Source: Anastatus disparis (taxonomy: Eukaryota; Arthropoda; Insecta; Hymenoptera; Eupelmidae). From it: a stretch of DNA of 64,000 bases. Each line of letters starts with the position of its first letter. Position 1 is the stretch's first letter. A program made the translations under genes and the position numbers. The stretch lies in NCBI GenBank assembly GCA_017163975.1, contig JAFFSR010000239.1:310001-374000 (forward strand), given 5' to 3'. Positions 1-10,679 of this stretch are shown here, one piece after another. A model generated the notes under the pieces. It was given only the letters and a program-made list of their open reading frames with translations, ran no database searches and was not told the DNA's origin.

Positions 1-1100
1 ACGGGCGTACGTGCAGACAAATAGGAAAGAAAAAAATTAAACCGACGCAAAATAATAAATCTATTAATTCCAGAAAACTTTAACACGGATTCTTATATAA
101 GCTTAAATAAGATGGAATATGCTGAAAGATTCCAAAATATAGAAGCAGCTGGTGGCTTGAAAAATTTGTATATATAATGTTGCATCTAGCACACTTGAGT
201 TACTAAAGTTAATATGAAAGGCAATAAGAAAATTGAACTCACCTATTTCTCATTTAGATTAATGAATCCTGATGCACATACTTTTTAAATATGTGTCCGA
301 ATATTTTTGGCCTCCTTTGTAGAACGAAGGTACGGGAAATACCCGATTGAGAGGAAAAAAGAAGGCTGTTGCGTTGTACTCGTTGCGCGTGTGTGACTGG
401 CAGTAAGTTTTTCCTTTTTTTTATCTTTGGGAAAAACTTATTTTTTTTCTATTTCTACATTTACCGTATCCGCGTGTAATACTTTTTTATTAGCGTATTT
501 AAATTAATGCACCGAGGCACACTTTTTCAAATCCACAATATGATGAATGTGGATGGATAAATAAAAATTAACGAAGACGAGGCCAACACACGCACCACAC
601 AGGCCAGGCCTCAAAATGGCGTCTGAGTTCAGTTTTCGCTATATACCGTATCTATAAACCACAGGCACGTACTACAGTGTAGAGTAAAGCTTGCCTGAAC
701 ATCAACAGCGCACGAACAGAGAACGACAAATTTTACCTCTCTCTCTTTCTTTCGATACTCGATATCCGTACATACAGCACTCTACTGCGTATATATAGTG
801 CATTAGAAATAACGTCGAGAAATATTGTAAACGTGTAGCAAAACACTGTTTGACGTATAATACGTTAGACCTCTTGATATGTATAAATGGTGTGTGCATA
901 CGTTCGCACGTCCGCGCAGCTCAAATGTATAACTGAATATGAATTTTCGACTGAAAAGCAAGTTGTTCCATAACGGCAAGGAAGGATTAGAAGAGGACCT
1001 CCTATTATACAAATAACTGCAATTTCATAAACTCCGTAATCTTTTTTAAATGGGTGGGTCAATTAAAATTTTTAAAGAAAATTACAGAAGCTTACCTGAC
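1..1100 (-). other. Possible 5' untranslated exons/promoter of a leftward gene
   Basis: No convincing coding sequence is visible. On the minus strand a good splice donor (GTGAGT) lies at about 241-236 and another (GTAAGC) at about 1095-1090. The 300-1000 stretch is less AT-rich than its surroundings. This is what alternative noncoding first exons of a gene continuing past position 1 would look like. The short open frames here overlap in several frames and look like chance. The assignment is weak and rests on donor-like sequences only. Confidence 0.25.
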
Positions 1101-3784
1101 TCTTTAGAAAGAACATTTTCTGCAAACTTAATCTTTTTATTGTTATATATGCATTAAATTGTAGATATATATCGGCGTATAGGTATAGAAAATAATCGAA
1201 TATACTTGTACATAAGTAAATCGGTTTTGATACACCTTTAGTTGACAGGTATAGCCATAGCACGCATAACTATTACTGTATTTCATTTAAAAGAAAGTCG
1301 ACCTGAAAAATTTCTATGAGCTAATCACATTTTGTTAATACTCTTTAGAAAATTTTGTTATCGATTTTCCAACAGCTATAAATTTATTTCAAACATTGAC
1401 AAATCAATTGAAACTCCCACTGTATTGAAAAAGAACGAAATTATATTGATATATATTTTACGACTTATTAATCTTAAGACGCTTAGAAATAACAAAAAGT
1501 ATCGGTACGAGTATTTTATAAAGATAATAAATATAAAGTTAATTATAAATAAAACAAGAATGAAAAATCGAAATTAAAGTACTACCACTATTAATAGTAC
1601 CACAGAAACTGTATTTGAACTCTCAGACCAGTAAAGTAAATAAAAGCATATTGAACAATAGTCGACGGCTATTAATATAAAAAAATATTAAATAATTAAT
1701 AGAAAATTGTGAATATAATATAACCTTCCTGAAAAATCTGATATTACGGATTATAAAGATTAAACATTAATAATGATTGTTCATTCAGTTATTATGGTTA
1801 TTTTTTATTCAATTCTTTAAATATTAATTTTTTTAAATTGTTGAACGACGGTCGATAAATAAATAAATATTATTAATAAATATTATTAATAAATATTATT
1901 ATTCGTAATCAACAAATATGTTTTTAATGATCTTACACTAATCTCCGTAATTATCGTCCAAAATTTTCCATCATATTCCTATTTTTCAACGTATATATTG
2001 ATTACTCCACTAGTTGTATTAAGTTAATTAAAGAAACTTAATTTGGATAGATAATTTGATAAAACACAGAAATTTTTAGGATTTTTAAACATTTTAAATA
2101 ATTTTAATATATACTTCTCGAATATTGAAAAATGTCATTTTTTTTTCTACTAATATGAAACATGAATAATTACTTATAAAGCATAAAAATGATATATAGA
2201 GCTAGCAAACAATATTGATTTGTGAAAAAATAATCGTTTTTTAATATTAATTGAATTTATTTATTTATGAATTTCATGTAATCATCGCATTTTAAATTAG
2301 AAAGTTAATAAATTGTTAGGGGCGATTTATTTTCTTAAAAAACGATTTTTCCAATCAATTGATCGCATCAATTTTTCAATTAACTTTTTTTAAGATTAAA
2401 CAAAATTAAGGATAGATCATCCTTTAATTGTACGGAGAGATGTCAAATAAATTGCAATAGTTATTTTTCGTGATGAAAAACACTCGAAGCTTTATTTAAC
2501 GAAAAATATCGAGTCATTCTTTATGAAATGGCAAAATTATTAGACCGAAAAATAAATAAGTGACAGTTATTTTTTATTCAGTTGAAGAAAGGAAAACCTA
2601 AATGGGGCAAAAAATGCGAAGCAGTTAAATAAAACCTTAATTACTAAAGTCTCTATGAATTCGAATTTATTTTTAACTTATTTTTCAGTAAAATATGGTT
2701 TTTTAATCGTAATTGTTCATAATATATTTCCTGTGTCCTAATTTACATGCAACAGTTTTAAAAACGTTTTTCATTGTTTGTTATGCATTATGTTTTTTTT
2801 TTTGGTATTGAATAAATTATAATAAATAATTACAAGGAATTCAATATATACCGGATTATTTTATCCCAATAAAAATATCTGATGCTGTCTTAAATAATAA
2901 TTACATTCGAAAAATAATTTTAAAGTTTATCGATTTCTGTATTGTAATCATTGATAAATGTCAAGCTTTTATGAATGACTGATTGCGCGATACTTTTAAT
3001 GTTTGACCTGTAGAGAATTTTCTTTTGTTATTAGTGCCTTGTTGTAAAGTTATTTTTACACTTTTAAGCAGTTGAAATAACAATGATTATACAGCGCTAA
3101 TTTTTATATTTTTATTTTATAGAATTTTCAATGTTAAAGTAAACGAAATATGTAACTGTATTTTTGGACGAAAAATTAAAATTTTCAGTTATATATATAT
3201 ATATATATATATATTATTTAGATTTATACAAAAATAGCAACTTGAGAATAATATCATATACACTCAAAAGTATAAGAAACAAAAAACGCAATAGGTTTTT
3301 ATGGTTTTTCAAATTATACTTATCGTGTGTTAGCTAAAATAAGAATTTCCAATATGGAAGCTCAAAAAGTAATGTTGTACACTAATCTAATAGCTTTGTA
3401 TACTATTCGATCGCGTCGTTTTTATCAAAAGAAAAAACTCATGCGTAATTTTTTTCTTAAATCGAAACGCACTTTTTTTTATAAATTAAAATGTAAAGAC
3501 AATTATTTTTATGAAAACGCAGCTTCTTTTATTTTAATCGTTATTGGTATCTTCTTGAAATACATATATTTAGAAAGTAACTACAATTTTAAAATATAAT
3601 GTGGAAAATTTTTTGTAGACTTATCTAATCAGACCCCTTTTCATTATTACTAGAGAGAAGAAAAGCAGAAATCAGTTTTAATTGCAGAATGTTTTTCTGC
3701 ATTTTTTAATATAAAAAATTTTTTTATTTAGCATTTATATTAAATTGATTCATCACTATTTGCTAAATATTAAAAATATCACGG
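1101..3784. other. AT-rich noncoding stretch
   Basis: No gene is supported. It holds a 13-bp tandem repeat of about three units near 1864-1902 (unit AATATTATTAATA) and a pure TA microsatellite at about 3190-3215. Open frames at 1332-1577 and 3327-3599 are Lys/Ile/Phe/Asn-rich, lack similarity to any family I know and fit AT-rich background. Confidence 0.6.
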
Positions 3785-3955
3785 TGAGGTCTCATTTGCT
3801 CACTTGGTAGAGCAATGGATTTGCAATCTCGACAACCTAAGTTCAAATCTCGTTCTCGGTTGATCAATATAAATACCACTAAATTATTTGTGCTTTGTTC
3901 ACAATACACTGGAAACCTCCGTCGCTAATTAGTATTGCAATAAACTTATTATTTA
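3785..3955 (+). mobile_element. tRNA-derived SINE, copy 1
   Basis: The left part resembles a tRNA gene. An A-box-like block (GCTCACTTGGTAGAGC) is followed by an anticodon-arm-like stretch and a B-box-like block (AGTTCAAATCTC). It cannot be a working tRNA, because the acceptor stem does not close. The right part is tRNA-unrelated and ends near CGCTAATTAGTATTGCAAT. The same head and the same tail motif, in the same order and spacing, recur at 9435-9590, which marks a dispersed family rather than a decayed single tRNA. Boundaries are approximate and no clear target-site duplication was found. Confidence 0.6.
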
Positions 3956-5674
3956 AGATAATATTAATTCAGCAACGATTTTATTCCTAGCGCATTGTAA
4001 TTTTGCGAAAATGATTGTAATTTAACAGCAAGCAAAATTTTTATTTTCAAAATTAATAATTAACTTATATCCTATTCTGAAAATATTAATTTTTACATTT
4101 ATTGTAATAATACTAAAGATAAACGTAAATTTACAATATCAAATGAAACAGTAGAGAAATCGTAATTTTACTATACTTCAAACTTGTAAATTTATACAGG
4201 TCTCTTTTAACAGTGTAATGCTTTTTTTACAAAATTAAATAATTAATTTAACGAGTTTTGAGTTTAAAAAAAAGGTATTCTAAAAAATCCCAAGGCTGCC
4301 GTTTTTATCTTATTTCAAAATTTTCTCGTTTCAACAATTCTTTCAAGATTTTAAGTTGTTAATCACAAATAGATATTCAAAAGCATTAAAGTATAGTTCT
4401 TATTCATGAATAAATTACTATATTTACTTTTTTTATTAGTATTACTATATTTACTTTTAGTTAACTATTTTTTTAACACTTATTTTCAATTTTTTTCTAT
4501 AGAAGAAATTATAATTCACAAAAATTATTTTTACATCAGAGCAATATTGAAAAAATAAAACCAATAATAAATGTGGCAAATTTCTCTTTATTTTTATATA
4601 AATTTACATAAAAATTCTCAAAATTCATTGAAAATATTTGAACTTCAGTTTTTTAGATTCTTTTTATTATGATAATACTGTAAAATGAGGGAAAGCGGAC
4701 AGTGAGGGGTGAAACGGGCATTTTTTCATATATAACAATAATTTTTTGAAAATCATTGACAGAAGTTCAATAAATTAAAAAAAAAAGATGTAAGAAAAAT
4801 TATAAAATCATACATGAAAAAATGTCCGCTTTATATCATCTTTTGGTAATTGAAATTCCATCTACTTTTAATTTGAAAATAAAATTGTCACAAGATTTTA
4901 TTTTTAAATTTTAATATGTATATTAGATGTGATGTAATGGAGTTTATGATTTATACATAGTTACCGACTTTGCAATTTACAAATTTTTAATTTTTATTAA
5001 AAATTTTCCGTAATATCTCTATAACATGCTTTTTGTTAGTCAAAATGAAAGATTGTAATATAGAAATAATTACAAATTTTTTTTATTAAGAATCAAAACT
5101 TTGGAAAACTGTATAGTTGGTATAGAAAATTATTTGAACTTATTAACATGAATTTTATATTATTTATTATGATTTATGTTTTCGTAGTATTTAAATTTCT
5201 TACAATAATTAAAAATTGGTATTTCATCATTTATACTTGGAATTATTTTGATACATGAATGTTATATTTTATTAATAAAAGAACAACAAATTATATTACA
5301 AATGAAATATTTAATTTTTATTTGTCATAAGCGTGTAATATATATTTATTTTTAAAAATGAAAACAAATTTTATTTTATTAATGACATTTTAACATTAAT
5401 CAAGTATATTAGTTTAATATCAAGTGTATAAAATTAATAAAATAAAAATTTGATTGATTCTTTTTAAAACATAGGTATATGATTGCATAAAGTTGAAGTA
5501 CAATTTTTCTTTGATATCTGATTTTAACACATTTAACTTTTGATCTTTGAATGTAACAGAATAGTTCGAACAATCAAGATAGACATAGTGTTTATCTTTG
5601 CTGGTTCAAATTTGACTCTTTCGAACACTTAAATACAAAAGTATTAAAATCCAATAATTTAATTACTATTGTTT
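3956..5674. other. AT-rich noncoding stretch downstream of Pfdn1
   Basis: No gene seen. It probably includes the 3' untranslated region of Pfdn1 at its right end. An imperfect inverted repeat lies at about 4712-4835: GAAACGGGCATTTTTTCAT on the left pairs with ATGAAAAAATGTCCGCTTT on the right, with an extra AAAGCGGACA copy at about 4694. This may be a small decayed MITE. Confidence 0.5.
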
Positions 5675-6052
5675 TCAGTTAGCTGTCTGGTTTTGTCTCC
5701 TCTGGACCATTTCTCTTATATTATTTTCACTTTCTTTTAAACTTCGTTGCAAATATGATTTATTGTTTTCTAAAGTTTTTATTTTCTCATCAGCAACCTT
5801 TGTACGTTTTTCCAAATCTGACTTAATTGTATTCATATCTTGGAGTAAAAACATTCGACCGACGGATTCATAAGTTCTTGTATTTTCAGGTAATGATTTC
5901 AATTCTACTTGCGTTAGTTCTGCACGCTGCTTACTTCGTCGAAGTGTTTCAATTTGAACGTCTGATAACTTTAATTTTTGCCTTGTATCAATAACTTTTT
6001 CATGTAATTCCGCAAAAGCCTTTTTGAGCTCCTCATCGGGTACAGTACTCAT
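5675..6052 (-). CDS. Pfdn1: Prefoldin subunit 1
   Basis: One of the two-helix coiled-coil beta subunits of prefoldin, the hexameric cytosolic co-chaperone that hands unfolded actin and tubulin to the CCT chaperonin (family knowledge). The 125-residue product has the usual length. It shows two long amphipathic helices joined by a short hairpin: an N-terminal helix (about 5-50), a short turn region with the TYESVGRMFLLQ block typical of this subunit (about 60-71), and a C-terminal helix (about 75-120). The coding region is intact and unspliced. An acceptor (TTTTCAG ending at 6076) lies just upstream of the ATG, so a noncoding first exon further upstream is likely. It is head-to-head with mRpL19, with start codons about 750 bp apart, and may share a promoter with it. 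Confidence 0.93.
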   Translation of the reverse strand: MSTVPDEELKKAFAELHEKVIDTRQKLKLSDVQIETLRRSKQRAELTQVELKSLPENTRTYESVGRMFLLQDMNTIKSDLEKRTKVADEKIKTLENNKSYLQRSLKESENNIREMVQRRQNQTAN

Positions 6053-6799
6053 TTTGAATGAATTGTCTATTGACTCTGAAAATAAAATTAATTATTCACA
6101 ACAATTAATATATACAATTAAAGTTTTTAAAATTAATTTCTAAAAGCATGATTAATTTATTATTTAATTTAACACTAATTGACACATACATGTGAAAAAT
6201 TTCAAAATTAAAAAGAACCTTTAGTTTCTTGAACTTTACTGTATTTTTTAAAATAATGCTTGAATATTAAAAATATATTGCAAATGAAACGTTCTTAATA
6301 TAGATATAATTACCAGTAATCGAAGTTTGTATTATTAATCAGTAGCACTAAAGTCTATAAAAGGATATTTGATCAAAACTTAGTAAGTGAGGTTATTTAT
6401 ACAACGTTGCCACATTTCGTTGTTGGAAATCAGCGCCAAAATTTGAAATGTATTATTATATTTTATTTAATAAAAAAAAGATTCATTAGTACTTATTGCT
6501 TATTAGTTAATAATTTAGTTTTCATATTTTATCATCAATTTATTCGTTATTGAAAATATTATGCAGAAAATATATTTTTTTCAACACGAAAAAACTTTTT
6601 TATACATAAAATATTGTTTTGATATATTTTCAATCAAACAGTACAATCGTACAGCGGAACAGTCCCAAAGTCCCAACGTTGTGCATTAACACATGATCAT
6701 AACATAACCCTTTGAACGTAACCATTACAAATGATTCCCGGTTTATAGTAAAACAAAATTAATTATTTATTTATGTAAAACATATTAAAAGCAACAAAA
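6053..6799. promoter_or_regulatory. Intergenic region between divergent Pfdn1 and mRpL19
   Basis: This 747-bp AT-rich gap must contain the promoters of two divergently transcribed housekeeping genes, and the noncoding first exon and first intron of Pfdn1. No TATA box or initiator stands out enough to place a start site. Confidence 0.5.
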
Positions 6800-9700
6800 A
6801 TGGCGATTACAACGAGGATAAAATTTAATTTGCAACTTAGAAATATTTTGCAAAACTGTAAGTAATTTACTGATCATTCCTTATACCTTATTTATTTATT
6901 TCATAACCTTATTATTACAATTAAGATTAATTTCATTCTTAATCTTAAATAGTTAATATAAATAGAATTGTTTTGTTGTATTAGTTATGTATCAAACTCG
7001 TACTATGGCATCAGCATCAGAAAAAGTAGCTGAAAAAATAGAAGAAAAAAACGAAGAAATTGAGAATTCATTGTTCAACGATACCAATGAACCTTTTGTA
7101 CCTTCAAACTATCGTTTTATGTATCCTGAATTTCTACCTGACCCTAATCCTCTTCACAGAAATAAATTAAGAGAAAAATTGGAACGTAGAGACATGTTGG
7201 CAAGAAGATCAAATATAGAAATTCCTGAATTTTATGTAGGTTCAATTTTAGCTGTTACTCATTCTGATCCACATGCTCCAGGAAAAACAAATCGTTTTCT
7301 TGGAATATGTATACAGAGATCAAGTTGTGGCTTAAGGGCATCTTTTATTTTGAGAAATGTCATTGATCATTTAGGTGTTGAAGTAAATTTTGAACTGTAC
7401 GATCCAACTATTCAAAAGATTGATGTCATTAGGTAACACATTTTGTTTCAATTTCTAAATTTATTAAATTAATATTAAATAGCACACAAATAATTTAGTT
7501 TAATTTATTTTATTATAGACTTGAAAAAAGATTAGATGATGAATTATTTTATCTGCGTGATGCACCACCCGAATACAGCACTTTTCCTTTAGACATGGAA
7601 CCAGAATATCACGTGGATGGTACAGCTGTACCTATAAATGACATGAAAATACAATTAAAGCCTCCACCTTGGCTTCAAAGGTGGGAGAGAATGAATATGA
7701 AAGGAGTTGTTGATGTTATGAGCATGGTAAATGAAAAGCGAAGAAGAAAAGCAGCTCTTAAAATACACACAAGACCATGGGAGAAATATGATCTAATGAA
7801 GATGTATAGGTATCAAACTTTTTCTGTAAAAATTTTTTTTATTTTAGTCAAAAACAATTATAATTTATTTCAAAAGATAAAAATTTGTAATAAATTTTTA
7901 AGCAAATGCTTCAAAAACCATTTTATTCAGTAACTTATTATTTTTCTTCAATTTTTTAGTGACAGTCCTACTGGGTTTTAAAATACGATTTCTACAAAAT
8001 AAATGCAATTGAATTAATTTTTTTCGCATTTTTAATTGTATCTATTTTGCAAATATTGAATTTAAAAATTTTCCGGACTGTTTCTACAAATTGAAGAAAA
8101 AAAAAAGAATTAGATTTGAGTCAGGTTATTTTTTAAGCTTTTTTTGAGAGGTTTCTGTACCGGCTGCCGAGTTAGATGGTTTATGAAGCGGCCCCCTAAT
8201 TACGGTCATTTTTCTAAATTTGTAAAAGGTTATTGAAAAACGACTGCTTTACTCTATTTAAAAAATTAATTAAAATAAAACTTTTACCATATAAATTGAA
8301 ATCAATATCTATCAACAGTTTAATATAAAAGTCACTAATTTTGTTAATGTAATTATCATTGAATCAGTATTGTTTTGTGAGAGGGAAGGTCAATTACTAT
8401 TAACTTGATTGTTGTTTTTCTGTTTTATTATTAAAAATTAAACAATTTTTTTCAATGTTTATAAGAATACTTTTAACTTGAAGAGATTACTATTTTAACT
8501 ATGTTAAGAAATACCATATTTCTACTCACTTAAACTTAAACAAAATTTTTTCGTATAAAATACGATTATCTGAATATTTATGTACACCATATGCATACAA
8601 AATAGATTAGAGAAAACAGTAAAGTTCACAAAAGAATCATACATTTTATTTTCTTCTTAAAAATGGCAGAATACTTGTTACATAAATACAAAAAATGCAT
8701 TTTTCAAATTATTTCCAAGATATTAATTTTTTCGAATTTGTTACTCTTAATTTATTTTGCGTTAATGGATAGGATCCGTAATTCTGGTCCTTTAAATTGC
8801 TACTTTCCATATGTATTCGATGATTATCGCCAAATATTACATGTAATCATTCTTTTATTCATAGTAATTGTTTTTTTTGTTGCTCAGAGAGATTTGTTAT
8901 GGTTGTTTTTCATGCGTTCAAGTCCTATTCCCCGGAAAATTTAGAAAAAATTTTCCACGGGAATCTAACACTAGACTACCTCCAGCTCTTGCTACTTTAG
9001 AAGTCGGCAATAAAATTTTCTTGAAATATTTAAATCATTTTAATTTTTAAAAAAATTTTTCAAATGCATTATTGCAATAAATGAAATTTTTGTTAAAAAA
9101 CAATGATTACGTTAAGATTATACTTGTTTATATACCGTAAAGGACGTAGTTCCTGATCAGGGCGTAATTTCTGATCATTATTTATTATAAATCATAATCT
9201 TTAAGATTTTAGTAGGAAAAACCTTTTTTTAATTTATGAGGAAAAATAAATTGAGCGTAAAAAATGCTTCGTTTGTGTGAAAAAGAAATATACTTTTTAC
9301 TTTTTTACATGTAAATATGTGATCAGGAATACCTCAGGTGATCAGAAATTACGTCCTTCATGGTAGTTTTTATTTTTGAATTTTATAGCGCCATATTTAT
9401 TGTAATCATTATTATGAATGATTATCTATCAAAAACTGAAGTCTTCAGTAGCTCAGTCAATAGAGCGATGGATTCGTTACTCTATGGTCCAGCTCTCGCC
9501 CGATTGACACAAGCTGTATTTTATATATACTTCGTTCATAACAGCCTAAAATTTCTGTAGCTAATTATCGTTGCAATATCATATAGAGTCATAAAAAATT
9601 GTATAAAATTTACACTCTATCAAACATTTAAAACATTTAAAATAAATAACAAGAAATACGTCAATGAAATATATTTATTCAACGCGTTTTTTATTAAAAC

Positions 9701-9970
9701 TACATTTTTTGTTTAAAAAAAAATAATAAATTTTATGCATAAATAATAAAAAAATATATAAATAAAGTAAATTATACATCTATAAATACATGCTTTAAAA
9801 AAATTCAATAAATTACAATATTTTTTTATTTTAATTTCAGGGAAACTATACCTGCAGAAGAACAAGCAGAAATCTTTGCTGAAGTGCATTCAAAATTACA
9901 CGAGCAGGAATTGCATCGTCATAAAATGAAACGAAGTAGAACTTTTGTAAAGCCAAAGAAAACTGGATAA
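6800..9970 (+). CDS. mRpL19: Mitochondrial large ribosomal subunit protein bL19m
   Basis: Structural protein of the mitochondrial 39S large subunit. Four coding exons: 6800-6857, 6985-7432, 7519-7809 and 9841-9970, joining in frame to 308 aa. The first exon gives a basic, amphipathic N-terminus (MAITTRIKFNLQLRNILQN) that looks like a mitochondrial presequence. The bacterial L19-like core follows, with EFYVGSILAVTHSD, NRFLGICIQR and RASFILRNV. The C-terminal extension is highly basic and ends KPKKTG. The start is chosen at 6800 because it opens the exon that supplies the presequence in frame; an internal ATG at 6987 is less likely. The last intron (about 2.0 kb) is much longer than the others and holds two repeat elements. 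Polyadenylation signal AATAAA occurs at about 10027. It converges with woc. Confidence 0.93.
9139..9360. mobile_element. MITE-like palindromic element in mRpL19 intron 3
   Basis: Roughly 38-bp terminal arms face each other. The left begins AAGGACGTAGTTCCTGATCA and continues with GGCGTAATTTCTGATCA. The right, read on the minus strand, begins GAAGGACGTAATTTCTGATCA and continues to TATTCCTGATCA. Each arm therefore carries two TGATCA half-units. The interior is AT-rich without an open frame. A non-autonomous DNA transposon is the simplest reading. Confidence 0.55.
9435..9590 (+). mobile_element. tRNA-derived SINE, copy 2 (in mRpL19 intron 3)
   Basis: The head has an A-box-like block (TAGCTCAGTCAATAGAGC) and GATGGATT, matching copy 1 at 3785-3955. 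The B box is more decayed (CAGCTCTCGCCC). The tail GTAGCTAATTATCGTTGCAAT matches the tail of copy 1. It lies in the sense orientation of the host intron and next to a palindromic element. It is not a tRNA gene, because no acceptor stem forms. Confidence 0.6.
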
Positions 9971-10679
9971 ATCGTTATCCTTATGTTACTTTTTATAAAA
10001 TATTATTTTAAAGGTTCTTTTTAAAAAATAAAGTAGTTAATAAACTTACATTAAATTTATTTCATAAAAATATTATATCACTTATAGTAATCACTTATAA
10101 ATAAAGGCGTGACTTTTGATGTAAGGAGTGAATAAAAATACTTATAAAATGTGGAACAATTCGTTTTATATTACAATGTACTTCGGTCACAAATGATTCT
10201 ATATTAAAATTACATCAAAGGTCGATGAAAGCCATTTATTATATACAAAAAATATTTTTAATATTTCAAAGTAAATATAGTACTTGTTATGTTATTTGGA
10301 TTATTTAGTTTCTACACAAATCCTTATCACTGACATTTTTTTGTTGTACAAATAAATCCTTATAAGGCAATACAAAAATCTTACAAACTAAAAGAGTATC
10401 AACTAGCGTAAATTCATACAGTTACAAAAACTTAATAAATCGCATGGTTTATGTTTCTCGGAAAAAATTTTTTGCTAATGAAAATCATAATGGCAACGTT
10501 TATAGAGAATGAATTTGATCATCTCGATAATCAAATTTAGAGGTATGATTTTAAAAATTGAAATAGTCGTGTTACATTTAGACGTTATTGCAAATAATAG
10601 AAATTCCAAAAATATTTTACACTTTGGGTACACATTATGAAAATTCCGAATTTTCATCTTGAAATTACGATCGACCCAA
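9971..10679. other. Convergent 3' regions of mRpL19 and woc
   Basis: AT-rich, with no gene seen. It contains the mRpL19 polyadenylation signal near 10027 and, for the minus strand, the woc 3' untranslated region. Confidence 0.6.

Noticed and set aside
3785..3870. tRNA gene (Cys-like GCA in the anticodon position)
   Set aside because: The acceptor stem does not pair, the B box is degenerate, and the downstream tail matches a second dispersed copy, so it is a SINE head.
8663..9050. Open frames of 93 and 60 codons in mRpL19 intron 3
   Set aside because: They are hydrophobic/AT-driven frames inside a well-defined intron, with no matching splice context or family.
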